A stretch of DNA of 27,849 nucleotides from Alphaproteobacteria bacterium (GCA_022826345.1 JAJDVB010000122.1:1-27849); one strand, 5' to 3'. Shown: positions 1 through 8,131, counted from the first letter of the stretch. Program-made: numbers and translations. The notes: generated from the letters alone by a model not told the origin.

Positions 1-469
1 GCCATGGGGTGGAAATCGCCGGATCGCCCTCTTCGCCGACCCGAGAGCCGCAGAAATCTGCGACCTCGCTGGGGTAAGAAAAATCTCAGATCACCTGGAG
101 CCCTTGCTCATCAAGGGATTCCCGACAGCGCACACGGCTCAATGTCCGCAGGCAGCCACGCGCCAGAATGGGAGTGCAATCCCGCTTGGCGGGCGCATCG
201 CGCCAAGCATCGATCGAAACCTCGACGTTCGCGACCTGCATTTCATCGATGTCAAAGCGTCGGTGAAAGTATCGGCTGCACGGGTCGCTGCCGATATCGG
301 GGATGACATTTTCCCGCCATGGACGCGCAAGAGTGGACTTCAGTCATCCGGGACAGCCGCTGACGCGGCCGCCTAGGAACCACGAGGATCGATGGTGTTG
401 TGCGTCGGTCACGCCTGGCAAGGAAAATTCGCGCTGGCACTGCGGCTCTGACATGCTGACCCGATGGTG

Positions 470-565
470 GGCAGCGTGAAGCGGCCAATTGGGATCGTCC
501 AGCAGCTCACGTGCAAGTGCCATCATATCGGCTTTACCGGCGGTGATCCTCGGGGCGTTTGCAGC
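470..565 (-). pseudogene. remnant of an NADH:flavin oxidoreductase (old yellow enzyme) C-terminus
   Basis: An open stretch of about 32 codons reads A-G-K-A-D-M-M-A-L-A-R-E-L-L-D-D-P-N-W-P, then LHAA. The pattern KADMxALAR-x-LLxDPxWPxHAA is typical of the C-terminal end of old-yellow-enzyme-type NADH:flavin oxidoreductases, just after the FMN phosphate-binding segment. Nothing upstream (toward 640) continues the barrel in any frame, and an in-frame TAA lies shortly before it, so only a relic remains. The sequence after LHAA no longer resembles the family. The assignment rests on this one motif and is tentative. Confidence 0.4.
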
Positions 566-756
566 TTCCCGCGATTAGGCGCGTTCGGCGAAACCGATAC
601 GGCGATTCGGCAACGCTGTATCGTCATTATCTGGTCTCGATGGAACATTGCCATGTTTTCAGGGGTGCCATAGAGCGCCACCTGCCGCTCGACAATCTCG
701 GCCGAAGGCGAGCATCCTGGTACGTCACAGGGATGGGTTTCGCCGCGGGTGCGGCA

Positions 757-1136
757 TCATTCGGAGTCTCCCAGTATGAAGGCCTGGGTTTCTCGCGCCG
801 CCTGGACGGTCCGGTCGAGCTCCTCACGACAGCCATCGCGGATCATTTCGTCACGTTTGAGAGTGGAGAGGATGTAGGTGCTGAGATAGGTGCGCTTGAT
901 CAGTTCCATCACGCCGGACGTCAGATCGCCGGACGCCACGGCTCTTCGATGGCGCGCGGCTCTCAATGCGGCATTGCGGGTGAACGTCGCTGGTGCGTGT
1001 CGGTCTCTTCGGCGGCCTTTTAGACCTGTTCCCACTCGGCGTCCGAGAACCTGATCGATCGCGGTGAGCGCTGGTCGGACGGTTTGGCGCCGGCGCCCGC
1101 TTCGGTGTGCGATTCGATTGGGTCGTTGTCGGCCAT
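757..1136 (-). pseudogene. decayed ribbon-helix-helix type DNA-binding protein
   Basis: The gene starts at an ATG (1136) with a GAGGA ribosome site 7 nt upstream. The first 38 codons end in SPRSIRFSDAEWEQV, a pattern usual for the start of ribbon-helix-helix proteins, and then hit an in-frame TAA (1020-1022). The family-like continuation KAAEE follows directly. About 20 nt later the frame must shift to recover APATFTRNAALRAAR, the expected helix region, after which it stays open through a tail (ELIKRTYLSTYILSTLKRDE) to a TGA at 757. One stop and one frameshift therefore split an otherwise recognisable gene of about 125 codons. Such proteins are often antitoxins or plasmid relaxosome components. 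The role here is not known. Confidence 0.55.
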
Positions 1137-2107
1137 GGGAATGTCCTCAAGTTCAGTGGGTTTCTGCAAAACTGTGTGGTTGACCCGGAGACGCGCTCAA
1201 CGCGCAAGTGGCGGAGGATGCTAGAGCTCGCGTGTTACGCGGAGAATACGTGGCAGCCATTGACGGTTCCGAGCGTGTTTCGTTGTGTTACGCGGGTGAT
1301 TTAACCGCGCATATTCAATGGGTTGTTCGCGTATTACAATGAGATTCGCTCGCTCCAACACACCCGTGTCAGAGCTGATCGTAGCGCTTTCGTCCCCCGC
1401 GTAGTGGGGAGGACTTGTGTCTGCGAAATTGTCCACATGCACCCCAGGTGCGTGGGGTGTGAGCGCCAAAGCGGCTCCGCCGTAGAGCGGGGCCTACGAC
1501 AGCCATGAAGACGGTCAAGGCCCAGCCTGAGTGATGGTTGCGAGGGGGAGACGTCGCGGCACTGCGTCACGCAGGACGCGGCGACGGCGCACGGGAGGGT
1601 CGTGAATGCGCGCGGGCAGGACCGAACGGGCGAGGCAACGCGTCAGTTGCGAGCGCGAAGTGCGACGCAGCTCGTTCACTTCGCCGGTGCGAAGTGACGG
1701 GCGGCGTGTCGCGTCGAGCGGAGCGAGCGGCGGGCGATGGCGCGCAAGCGCCGAGCCGGACGCGCAGCGGAGGTGCGCCACCGCGACAGTTGCGGCCGTG
1801 GTTGAGAGCGCGAAGCGTCGGCGGCCGTTCAGGTCGTTCCCGCAGAGAGTTGCGACGGAGGCGGGGAAACGCCGGCGAGCCCGGGCGCTGAATGGGGGGT
1901 GTCAGGCTCCGCTTCGGAGATGAGCGTAGCGGCGGAAGCGAAGCCGGCGGGAGTTGGCCGGAGAGCGACGGCAACGCGGCGGCCGAGGCTCGGGCGGCAC
2001 TCGTGCGTAAGCGCCGCGACGTAGGCGGCGAACCGGCGCGGTTACCCGGCAGCCCGGCGACATCGGCATCCCGGGCGTAGCGAAGCTCGCAGCGGATGGA
2101 GGCCAGG
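1137..2107. other. non-coding GC-rich spacer with small hairpins
   Basis: I see no convincing gene here. Open frames exist on both strands, but they are arginine/proline-rich shadows without ribosome sites or recognisable motifs. Two clean inverted repeats stand out: CACCCCA/TGGGGTG with a 6-nt loop (1440-1459) and TCACTTCGC/GCGAAGTGA with a 4-nt loop (1676-1697). From about 1600 to 2090 the DNA is full of short imperfect gcgNagcg words, for example around 1700-1760 and 1915-1945, as in decayed repetitive intergenic DNA. Neither hairpin is followed by a T-run, so neither looks like an intrinsic terminator. Confidence 0.5.
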
Positions 2108-2542
2108 TTAGATCGCAGACGCCCGCATGGGGTTGAAGCTCTCGACGCCGGGGAAGTCGCGTTCGTTGTCGGTGACCACGATGCAGCCGTTGACCTCGGC
2201 GGTTGCGGCGATGATGGTGTCCAGCGCGCTGCGTGGGCGGCCTTCCGCCCTGCCCTCGGCCATGAGCAGCGCCCAGACGAGAGCGGCGTTCTCGTCGAAC
2301 GACAGTACCCGTCCCGCGAAGAGTGCGGACGGGCCCTCGGGGCCGGCAAACCAGGCCTCGAGCCGGTCGCGCCCGCGGCCGGCGGGCTTTTCCAGAATTC
2401 CGCGACGGATCTCGGCGAGGGTGAGCGAGGAGATTAAGAGGTCGTTGTCGTCCTGCCCGGCCATCCAGGCCAGCAGGGATTGCGATGGAGCGGGTTTGGT
2501 GACGTTGCTGACGATGTTGGTGTCCAGAAGGTAGCGGCTCAA
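2108..2542 (-). CDS. PIN-domain ribonuclease toxin (VapC family)
   Basis: This 144-residue protein is a PIN-domain endoribonuclease, the toxin half of a type II TA pair. The acidic metal-binding residues are visible: D7 in LLDTNIVS, E44 in LTLAEIRRG, D108 in SALDTIIAATA, and D125/D129 in VTDNERDF. The length is normal for VapC. Translation most likely begins at TTG (2540-2542), which overlaps the stop of the upstream antitoxin gene in a TTGA, so the two are translationally coupled. VapC toxins cleave tRNA or rRNA when the antitoxin is degraded; the target of this one cannot be read from the sequence. The family call is secure. Confidence 0.9.
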   Translation of the reverse strand: MSRYLLDTNIVSNVTKPAPSQSLLAWMAGQDDNDLLISSLTLAEIRRGILEKPAGRGRDRLEAWFAGPEGPSALFAGRVLSFDENAALVWALLMAEGRAEGRPRSALDTIIAATAEVNGCIVVTDNERDFPGVESFNPMRASAI

Positions 2543-2841
2543 AGATCGACCTCCCGGCCCGGCTCGAAGGGACGGGGCGGAATGGTGTCGGCGCCGACCA
2601 GGGGCGAGCGGCGGAGCGCTTCGAGGATGCCTCCCTTGCGCGGCTCACGGCCGGTGATACCGTACGTGACGGCGGCGCGCAGGCGCTCGGCCTGCGGACC
2701 ATCCTCGGCAAGACGCCGCGCGAGCGAGCGGATGAGCTCGCGGTCGGCGTCGCGGCCGAGAACCTCGAAGCGGGCCATGCCGCGCTCGGCCAGTCGGCGG
2801 CGGTAGTTGTCGGTGGCGCGTCTTTGGGACGAGTCGCTCAC
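2539..2841 (-). CDS. cognate antitoxin of the downstream PIN toxin
   Basis: This 100-residue, arginine- and glutamate-rich protein lies directly upstream of the PIN toxin and overlaps its start by 4 nt. GTG (2839-2841) is chosen as the start because a GGAGG ribosome site lies 5 nt upstream; the longer open frame runs through the promoter. The N-terminal half (DNYRRRLAERGMARFEVLGR) looks like the DNA-binding, dimerising part of a small antitoxin. The C-terminal tail (GGILEALRRSPLVGAD) is the kind of extended segment that wraps a PIN toxin. It should bind VapC and repress its own promoter. The role comes from gene order and composition; I do not name a Pfam family. Confidence 0.75.
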   Translation of the reverse strand: MSDSSQRRATDNYRRRLAERGMARFEVLGRDADRELIRSLARRLAEDGPQAERLRAAVTYGITGREPRKGGILEALRRSPLVGADTIPPRPFEPGREVDL

Positions 2842-2865
2842 GGGAGCCTCCTGTGTATTCCCGGA

Positions 2866-2894
2866 TATATAGCCTGTAATAGAGCGAACGGCAA
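2866..2894 (-). promoter_or_regulatory. sigma70-type promoter of the PIN TA operon
   Basis: On the minus strand TTGCCG (2894-2889) and TATATA (2871-2866) are separated by exactly 17 bp. The -10 lies about 25 nt upstream of the antitoxin's GTG. The short AT-rich palindrome TATATA may also serve as the antitoxin operator. Confidence 0.6.
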
Positions 2895-3025
2895 CGTGCC
2901 GCCCGTCGCCCCTCGCCGGGCGAGGGGGATGGTCCCGGCGAGGAGGCCGGTTCCGTGCGGCGGGGCCGGATCGGGCGCCGTACGGAGGAGCGCGGCCGGT
3001 CGGCGGCGGGAGGCGAGCGGTCGGC

Positions 3026-3286
3026 TCAATGGAGCGGTGCGTCGCCCCTGCCGGCGGCCATCGACCGGGCGACGAGCGTGCTCCAGGCCTCGCGATCGAG
3101 GCCCATGCGGCGGTTGAGGCGATCGCAGAGCCGCTCCGCATCGGCCAGGGTGAGCGCCACCAGGGCGGTGGGCACGTAGCCGTCCATCCCCTCGAAGACG
3201 ATGCGGATCTGCTGGGGCTGGTCGGGCTGCTCGTAGGCCGGCGCGAAGGCGAAGACCGGCTCGTCGGGAAGCTCGTGCGTGGTCAT
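3026..3286 (-). CDS. small conserved-looking hypothetical protein
   Basis: This is an 86-residue acidic protein of unknown function. The ATG at 3284-3286 is preferred. The same frame stays open further upstream, but that part is a Gly/Pro/Ala-rich shadow, whereas the body from this ATG (HELPDEPVFAFAPAYEQPDQ ... DADAERLCDRLNRRMGL) has balanced composition and a clear alpha/beta pattern. It has no signal peptide and no membrane segment. No strong ribosome site precedes the ATG, which weakens the exact start. It lies just upstream of the PIN TA pair on the same strand but has its own 185-bp gap, so co-transcription is not obvious. Confidence 0.6.
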   Translation of the reverse strand: MTTHELPDEPVFAFAPAYEQPDQPQQIRIVFEGMDGYVPTALVALTLADAERLCDRLNRRMGLDREAWSTLVARSMAAGRGDAPLH

Positions 3287-3690
3287 CGAAGGTGACCGGC
3301 AGGAGGCCCCGGCAGGACAGCCCGAGCCGGCCGCCGACGCCGAAGCCCCCGGGGGACACGCGACCGATACCGGCGATGCGGAACAGCCTGCGCCGTCAGA
3401 ACCGTCCAACGGCGCCCCCGTCCCGGAAACCACCGGATCGCCCGGCGTCCCGGACGCGGCAACCGTCGCCCCGACAGGCCACGAGGCGATCGACGCCATG
3501 AACGCGATGCCCGTCGCGGGAGGCGGACCCAGGGTCATCGTCAACACCGTGGGCATCGACGGGGACGGCGATGGCGACGCTTCGCCGGCGGCCGGCGCCG
3601 GATAGAATTCGCAGTCACGCCGGACGGGCCCCAGCTGATAGCCGGCGATATATAAGTGCGTCAGGATCTGGAATCGGGAGAGGAGAAAAG
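3287..3690. other. intergenic region, no gene recognised
   Basis: Opposing open frames cover this stretch on both strands (plus strand 3279-3605; minus strand to 3556). Both are low-complexity and rich in Ala, Gly, Pro, Thr and Asp, as expected for shadows of GC-rich DNA. An AT-rich patch (gatatataag, about 3647-3656) upstream of the next gene may be part of its promoter. Confidence 0.4.
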
Positions 3691-3981
3691 ATCACGGATC
3701 GGGAATCGAGCGGCGGTATCGACGAAAGCACCTTGACCAAGGGACAGTTGAGGAAACTCAACGCGCTTCGGAAAAGTGTCGGGGACGAGATCGGGGAGCA
3801 GGCGTTCGCCGCGTGGCTGGCGCGAGAGGATGCGGCCAAAGGGAAGTCGGACGGAAACGCGGCGCTGATCGCGGATGCGCTGTGGCCGATGGTCGAGCAG
3901 GGAACCCTTGCGATCCCGCGCGGGGGCTACCTCATCAGGCGCGGCCGCGGCCGCATAATTGTGGAGCGGGCGAGCGGGTAG
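3691..3981 (+). CDS. small hypothetical protein, start codon uncertain (ATC after a strong ribosome site)
   Basis: A basic protein of about 96 residues of unknown function. The well-formed part runs from LTKGQLRKLNALRKSVGDEI to the end (GGYLIRRGRGRIIVE). A very good Shine-Dalgarno (GGAGAGGAG) ends 5 nt before 3691, but the codon at the normal start distance is ATC, not ATG. Either ATC is used, which is rare, or a G-to-C change has damaged the start. The alternatives are TTG at 3733, which has a weak site, or ATG at 3571, whose extra residues look non-coding. It has no membrane segment or known motif. The end is rich in Arg and Gly, which might bind nucleic acid. Confidence 0.5.
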   Translation: MTDRESSGGIDESTLTKGQLRKLNALRKSVGDEIGEQAFAAWLAREDAAKGKSDGNAALIADALWPMVEQGTLAIPRGGYLIRRGRGRIIVERASG

Positions 3982-4070
3982 AGCGGGAGACCCTTGATCG
4001 CTGGTGGCGCCCTTGGGTTAGGCGCTGCTGGGCGGAGAGGCGCAAGGAACCGACGGTGCGGCCCGGCTCT

Positions 4071-4400
4071 TCAATCGAGCACGTTGGCGATGACGATGCC
4101 CGCCTCGGCCGTGAAGGGGTTGACGAACTCCACGCCGCCCAGACGACGGCCGTGCTGCATGTCCTCGCTGAAGACGGTCGAGCAGCCGGCCTGACGGGCC
4201 GTCGCCCACAGCATGGCGTCCCAGAACGAGAAGCGGTGTTCGTCCACGGCGCTGATCGCGTCGACGAGAGTGGCGCTGTCGACCGAGGCCACCTCGAAAA
4301 CCTCTAGCCAGTCGCGCACGAACCGGCCGGCAACAGAAGGCGTAAGCAAGTCCTTCCGCGTGATCGCGTGGAAGAACTCGGCCAGGGCCTGAAGGGTCAC
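4071..4400 (-). pseudogene. VapC PIN toxin, 5'-truncated copy
   Basis: The 109 residues match the C-terminal three quarters of the intact VapC at 17704-18162 closely. Shared blocks are TLQALAEFFHA, RDWLEVFEVA, FWDA-LWAT and EDMQHGRRLGGV. Homology stops abruptly at about 4400, immediately before the truncated sulfite reductase that begins on the other strand. The missing part is the first 42 or so residues, including the first catalytic aspartate (D10 in the intact copy), and its antitoxin gene is gone too. The GTG at 4398-4400 is only the first available codon. Without the first PIN strand and aspartate it should be inactive. Confidence 0.85.
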
Positions 4401-4414
4401 CGGTCGACCGCGCC

Positions 4415-5551
4415 GTGACCCGCACGCACGACATCGGCATCCGCATCGTCCACAACGGAGCCGGTGAGATCGGCTACGAAGTCTCGGTCGGCGGCGGGCT
4501 CGGGCGCACCCCGGTGATCGGAACGGTCATCCGCGACTTCCTGCCCGAGGTGGATCTGCTTCCCTACGTGGAGGCCATCCTGCAGGTCTATAACGCCATC
4601 GGGCGCCGCGATAACAAGTTCAAGGCGCGCATCAAGATCACGGTGGGCGAGCACGGGATCGAGGCCTTCCGGCAGCGCGTCGAGGAACGCTTCCGGCTTC
4701 AGCGGAAGGCATTCGGGGGCGCGGACCGGGCGCTCCTTCAGGGCATCCGCGCGATGTTCGCGGCGCCGGCATACATCGAGGCGCCGACCGGAGCGTTCGA
4801 CGCGGCGCTCGCGCGCGATCCGGTGTTCCGGTCATTCGTGGACACCAACCTGCACCCGCACCGCAATCCCGATTACGCGATCGTCACCGTCTCGCTCAAG
4901 GCCCACGGCGCGACGCCGGGCGATGCCACCGCAGAGCAGATGCGCGTCATCGCCGCCCTGGCGGAGCGCTACGGGCACGACGAGATCCGGATCAGCCACG
5001 AGCAGAACTGCATTCTGTCCCACGTGCACAGGCGCGATGTGCCGGCGGTGCATGCGGCGCTGCGAGAGGCGAGCCTCGCCACCGCCAACGTCGGGCTGGC
5101 ATCGGACATCATCGCCTGCCCGGGGATGGACTACTGCAATCTCGCCACCGCCCGCTCCATTCCCATCGCCCAGGGAATTATCACACGCGTGAAGGAGCGC
5201 GGGGACGATCGCCTTGTCGGCGATCTCAAGATCAAGATTTCCGGCTGCATCAACGCGTGCGGGCATCACCATGTCGGCCACATCGGCATTCTCGGTCTCG
5301 ATCGCGCCGGTGCCGAGAACTACCAAATCACGCTCGGCGGCGACGGAACCGAGACCGCCGCGCTCGGCGAGCGCACCGGCCCAGGTTTTTCCGCGAGCGA
5401 TGTCGTTCCTGCCGTCGACCGGCTGATCGACACCTACCTCGCCCTCAGGTCGGACGAGGACGAGGCCTTTCTCGCGACCTATCGGCGCGTCGGCATGCAG
5501 CCCTTCAAGGCGGCGCTCTATCCCGACGCCGCTTCGGTCCAAGGAGGCTAG
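4415..5551 (+). pseudogene. nitrite/sulfite reductase hemoprotein (CysI-type), N-terminally truncated
   Basis: About 378 residues of a siroheme [4Fe-4S] sulfite/nitrite reductase, which reduces sulfite to sulfide in sulfur assimilation. Both cluster-ligand pairs are present: C-x5-C in IACPGMDYCNLATARS and C-x3-C in SGCINACGHHH. Full-length relatives have about 550 residues, so roughly 170 N-terminal residues (the first ferredoxin-like half and the start of the first NIR_SIR domain) are missing. Family-like reading (DRAVTRTHDIG) begins at 4406, next to the broken vapC, so the 5' end was lost at the same junction. The DUF934 gene normally found beside it follows 2 nt downstream. The remaining protein could still be translated from GTG 4415 but should lack activity. 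Confidence 0.85.
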
Positions 5552-5553
5552 GC

Positions 5554-6024
5554 GTGGGACGCGGGAGCCCCGGAATTCTCGTTCGCGACTGCGGGTTCCA
5601 AGAGGACGACTGGCGCGGCGAGTTCATCCGCTGGAGCGGAGAGGACGACCATCGAGTACTGCCTGACGGGGCGGCGCTGGAGGTCGAGAACACCGCGCAC
5701 GCCGAGGACATCGTGCCCGCCTTCGAGCGCATCGCTCTCATCCGCATCGCTTTTCCGTCGCACATGGACGGCCGGGGTTTCCCGCTGGCCCGCCATCTGC
5801 GCCTGCTCGTCTACCGCGGCCGGCTCCGCGCCTGCGGGCGCATTCTCGCCGACCAGTATGCCATGGCTAGGCGGAGCGGCTTCGACGAGGTGGAGATCGA
5901 CCCGGCTCTCGCCGGGCGGCAGCCGGAAGAGCAGTGGCTGTTTCGTGCGAACTGGCAGGCGCACGATTACCAGGAACGGCTGGGTCGACGAACCCGGAGC
6001 TCGTCCCGCACCGGTGGAAAGTGA
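5554..6024 (+). CDS. DUF934 protein of the sulfite-reduction operon
   Basis: This 156-residue protein belongs to the DUF934 family, which sits between sulfite reductase and cysH in many Pseudomonadota and is thought to assist sulfite reduction. The signature is clear: HMDGRGFPLARHLRLL, GRILADQYAMARRSGFDEVE and QWLFRANWQAHDYQERL. GTG at 5554 is chosen because AAGGAGG lies 6 nt upstream and only 2 nt separate it from the reductase stop. The last dozen residues (GRRTRSSSRTGGK) are poorly conserved-looking. The cysH gene usually found next is absent; an istA remnant takes its place. With the reductase truncated, this gene has probably lost its partner and promoter. Confidence 0.85.
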   Translation: MGRGSPGILVRDCGFQEDDWRGEFIRWSGEDDHRVLPDGAALEVENTAHAEDIVPAFERIALIRIAFPSHMDGRGFPLARHLRLLVYRGRLRACGRILADQYAMARRSGFDEVEIDPALAGRQPEEQWLFRANWQAHDYQERLGRRTRSSSRTGGK

Positions 6025-6095
6025 TACGGGCGGCGGTGATCTGCTCGCGAGAATGTCGGCATCGACGGTTCGCCATCGCAGCTGCCGTGTCGGAA

Positions 6096-6284
6096 CAGCA
6101 CGGCGACGCCGCAGTGCCGTGCGAAGTCGTGGATGCTCGGATTGAACCGGAGATCCTTGCGGCCGGTCTTGTCGACCCCGGCCTTGAGGCTGTCGATGAT
6201 CCAGCGCCCCGGGACGGCGCCGAAGTACTCGAACGCGCCGATGCGCGATTGGACAGTGGTGTTGCCGAACCGACGGTCGATCAC
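6096..6284 (-). pseudogene. IS21-family transposase (IstA) fragment
   Basis: The 63 codons from ATG 6284 read like the middle of an IstA DDE domain: AFEYFGAVPGRWIIDSLKAG, then NPSIHDFARHCGVAVL. Intact IstA proteins have FFGGVP, PDNLKSGV and NPTYQDLAxHYGxAVLPxRxxKPRDKAKVE in this order. The second catalytic Asp (D31 of the fragment, in IIDSLKAG) is kept, but the following PRDK..E segment is lost and no istB or terminal repeat is visible. It abuts the 3' end of the DUF934 gene and probably marks the event that removed cysH. Confidence 0.6.
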
Positions 6285-6612
6285 AACATCCCCTTTGAAC
6301 GGGCCAACTCCCCCCGTTCGGCTGGAGCCGGCGCCGCGTCTCCCTGCGCGGCGCCGGATCCCTCTCCGTCAACCATGGCAAGCGGCCTGAGCGCCCAACA
6401 GCTGTTTTCGGGAAGAGACTTCAGAGGCGTCTCGCAAGGCGGAAGCGATTGGAGGAGCACCGACGGCGAAGGGCGCGGAGCGGCGCCACGATGGACAACA
6501 CGCCGCGACAAGGGCGTGGAGCAAGGCGCGCGGCTGGAGACGGCGGCGGGACGGCGGCGCGGCACGCGAAGGCCAGCAGCGCCGACGGCGGAAAAAAGGG
6601 AAGATCGAGCGG
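6285..6612. other. intergenic region, no gene recognised
   Basis: This stretch is GC-rich with only shadow frames (Arg/Ala/Pro-rich) and no ribosome site or motif. It is probably debris from the istA and cysH rearrangement. Confidence 0.35.
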
Positions 6613-7179
6613 CTAGACGAGCGCCCGCCGGATGCAGCGCGTCATGGCAGCGTGATCCCCCGCGTTGGACCGGCGCGAGGCGTCCAGCCAGGTGGCGCTG
6701 TCTATGCGCGTAAGCTCGATGGCGCGCTCGGCACGCGCGGCAAGCTGCTTCAGATACTGGAGCTGCGTGCGGCCGTTGCCCTCGCGGAACGGGTGAACAT
6801 GGTTGACGTCGCCCAGCACCGGACCCGCGCGCTCCGCGAACCCATCCGGCTCCGACCCCCGGAAATACTCGGCCGCGACGATGCGGCGGTGAACGTCCGC
6901 CATGCCGGCCGCGATGAACCGTCGCGGCTGGAAACGACTCCCGCCCTTGGCCATCTCCACCGTGCGGACCTCCCCGGCCCACGCATAGAGGTCCTGGAAG
7001 AGGTGGCGGTGGATCGCCATCAGGTGGGCAAGGTCGAAATCGCCCGCCGGCACGGGCTCAAGAAGGCGCTGGGCGACGAGCTGGCGTTCCGCCGCCTCCA
7101 GCGCCGGGGCGTCCCGAATGTCCAGCCTGTTGCGGAGAACGATGTAGTCAGGAGGATAGCAGTAGTTGGGGTCGCTCAT
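6613..7179 (-). CDS. fic: Fic-domain AMPylase toxin
   Basis: This 188-residue Fic protein transfers AMP (or another nucleotide group) from ATP to hydroxyl side chains of target proteins. The catalytic motif is complete: H129-P-F-R-E-G-N-G-R-T-Q, with the general-base histidine, the metal-binding Glu133 and the ATP-binding GNGR. The upstream part (FDLAHLMAIHRHLFQDLYAW, AGEVRTVEMAKGGSRF) is the usual Fic flap and substrate-clamp region. The length suits stand-alone toxins of the VbhT/FicT kind. It begins with ATG 7179, overlapping the antitoxin stop in ATGA, so the two genes are coupled. Activity should be held off by the small upstream protein. Confidence 0.92.
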   Translation of the reverse strand: MSDPNYCYPPDYIVLRNRLDIRDAPALEAAERQLVAQRLLEPVPAGDFDLAHLMAIHRHLFQDLYAWAGEVRTVEMAKGGSRFQPRRFIAAGMADVHRRIVAAEYFRGSEPDGFAERAGPVLGDVNHVHPFREGNGRTQLQYLKQLAARAERAIELTRIDSATWLDASRRSNAGDHAAMTRCIRRALV

Positions 7180-7397
7180 TCTGCCGCGGCGACGCGGCCG
7201 CGGTCCTCTATCCGGCGCGCAATGTGGGCGCGGCGCCTCTCGGGCGACCACCCCTCGCGCTCGAACATCTCGAACATGGCGATCTCTTCCGCCGTCAGAG
7301 GGTTGCCCTCGATCGTCTGCAAGTGCGCGGCTTCGGTCAGCAGCTGGTGTGCGGCGGCAGTCGCCGCGGAATTGGAATGATGCTGCGTCTTGGACAT
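7176..7397 (-). CDS. VbhA/FicA-like antitoxin of the Fic toxin
   Basis: This 73-residue protein is encoded immediately upstream of fic and overlaps it by 4 nt. It contains IEGNPLTAEEIAMFEMFERE, resembling the inhibitory region of class I Fic antitoxins, whose helix carries (S/T)xxxE(G/N). The Glu-Gly pair is present, but the Ser/Thr four residues earlier is a Leu here, with a Thr two residues before the Glu. That helix places its Glu near the toxin's ATP site and blocks productive nucleotide binding. ATG 7395-7397 is chosen because it gives a typical length; a longer frame upstream is Arg/Pro-rich. No clear promoter was seen. Confidence 0.75.
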   Translation of the reverse strand: MSKTQHHSNSAATAAAHQLLTEAAHLQTIEGNPLTAEEIAMFEMFEREGWSPERRRAHIARRIEDRGRVAAAE

Positions 7398-8131
7398 GGT
7401 GCGACCGTACCACGTTGCGCCGGTGAAGGCGACAGGCGGGCGGGCGATAAGAGCGGGGAGCAAACGCCGCGCAAGGGACGCAGCGCGATTCTACCTGCAC
7501 CGTCACGGCGAACTCTCGACTCGAAGGAAAGCGGGTGAAGTCCGGGCGGTGGCGCCGGTTCGGCGTTTCCCGCGCTGGTATTGCCTGTCGGACCGCCCGA
7601 CGACGAGGGCGGCCGCAGCTCGACCGCCCTCGCGGCCGGCCCTATGGCGACCGGCCTGGTGGGCTCCGAGCGGGTTCGCCGCCATCCCCACCGCCGCGCT
7701 CGATCCGCCCCACAGTGCGGCGTCTCCCGCGGTCCCCGCGCTTGTCGGGTCCGGGTCCCCATCGAAGCCGGAGGCCGCCCCGCACCTGCCAGCCCAGGAC
7801 CCCGTCACCCTCCCGCCAACAACAAAGAACCCGCTCCAGCCCCAACCGCGCCTCCGGTGCCTCGGGCACTCTTGCGCTATCGCCCGGACGCAACCGAAAG
7901 GACTCCCGCCAAATCCACGCCGCCAACCAACGGCCCACCGATATGCCCTCGTGAGAAATGCAGGCTAGCCCGCCTTTCTCACCACTAACACGGTCGAGCC
8001 CGTCCTCACGTATAATCCAGATATTTCAATAGGTTGAAAGAAGGCGCGAGGGTATGCTCAAGGCGGGGTCGGGCAAAACAATCACCCTGTAACCACTTCG
8101 AAGAAAACTCCAGAGGTCAGGAAGTCTAATC
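7398..8131. other. long spacer, no gene recognised
   Basis: Between the Fic antitoxin start and the UbiB-family stop there are only proline/arginine-rich shadow frames. Toward 8000-8100 the DNA turns AT-richer, marking the edge of the lower-GC ubiB/dxs block. One structured repeat (7951-7982) is listed separately. Confidence 0.4.
7951..7982. repeat. inverted repeat, possible hairpin
   Basis: GTGAGAAA (7951-7958) is mirrored by TTTCTCAC (7975-7982), with an inner AGGC/GCCT pairing also possible. No T-run follows on either strand, so a terminator is not supported. Confidence 0.45.

Noticed and set aside
86..351. Minus-strand open stretch including YFHRRFDIDEMQVANVEVSI
   Set aside because: Protein-like composition but no plausible start codon upstream and no family I can recognise; could be a relic, but not supportable as a gene.
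1221..1508. Plus-strand FAYYNEIRSLQHT, faintly like the YNxxRxH block of DDE transposases
   Set aside because: Only a few matching residues, no other catalytic motif and stops nearby.
1567..2349. Long minus-strand open frame (260 codons) and overlapping frames in 1538-2711
   Set aside because: Arg/Pro/Ser-rich shadow of GC-rich DNA that runs out of frame through the clear PIN toxin gene; no ribosome site or motif.
3279..3605. Plus-strand frame of 108 codons divergent to the small hypothetical gene
   Set aside because: Low-complexity Pro/Ala/Gly/Thr composition, no good ribosome site, and the opposite strand is equally open.
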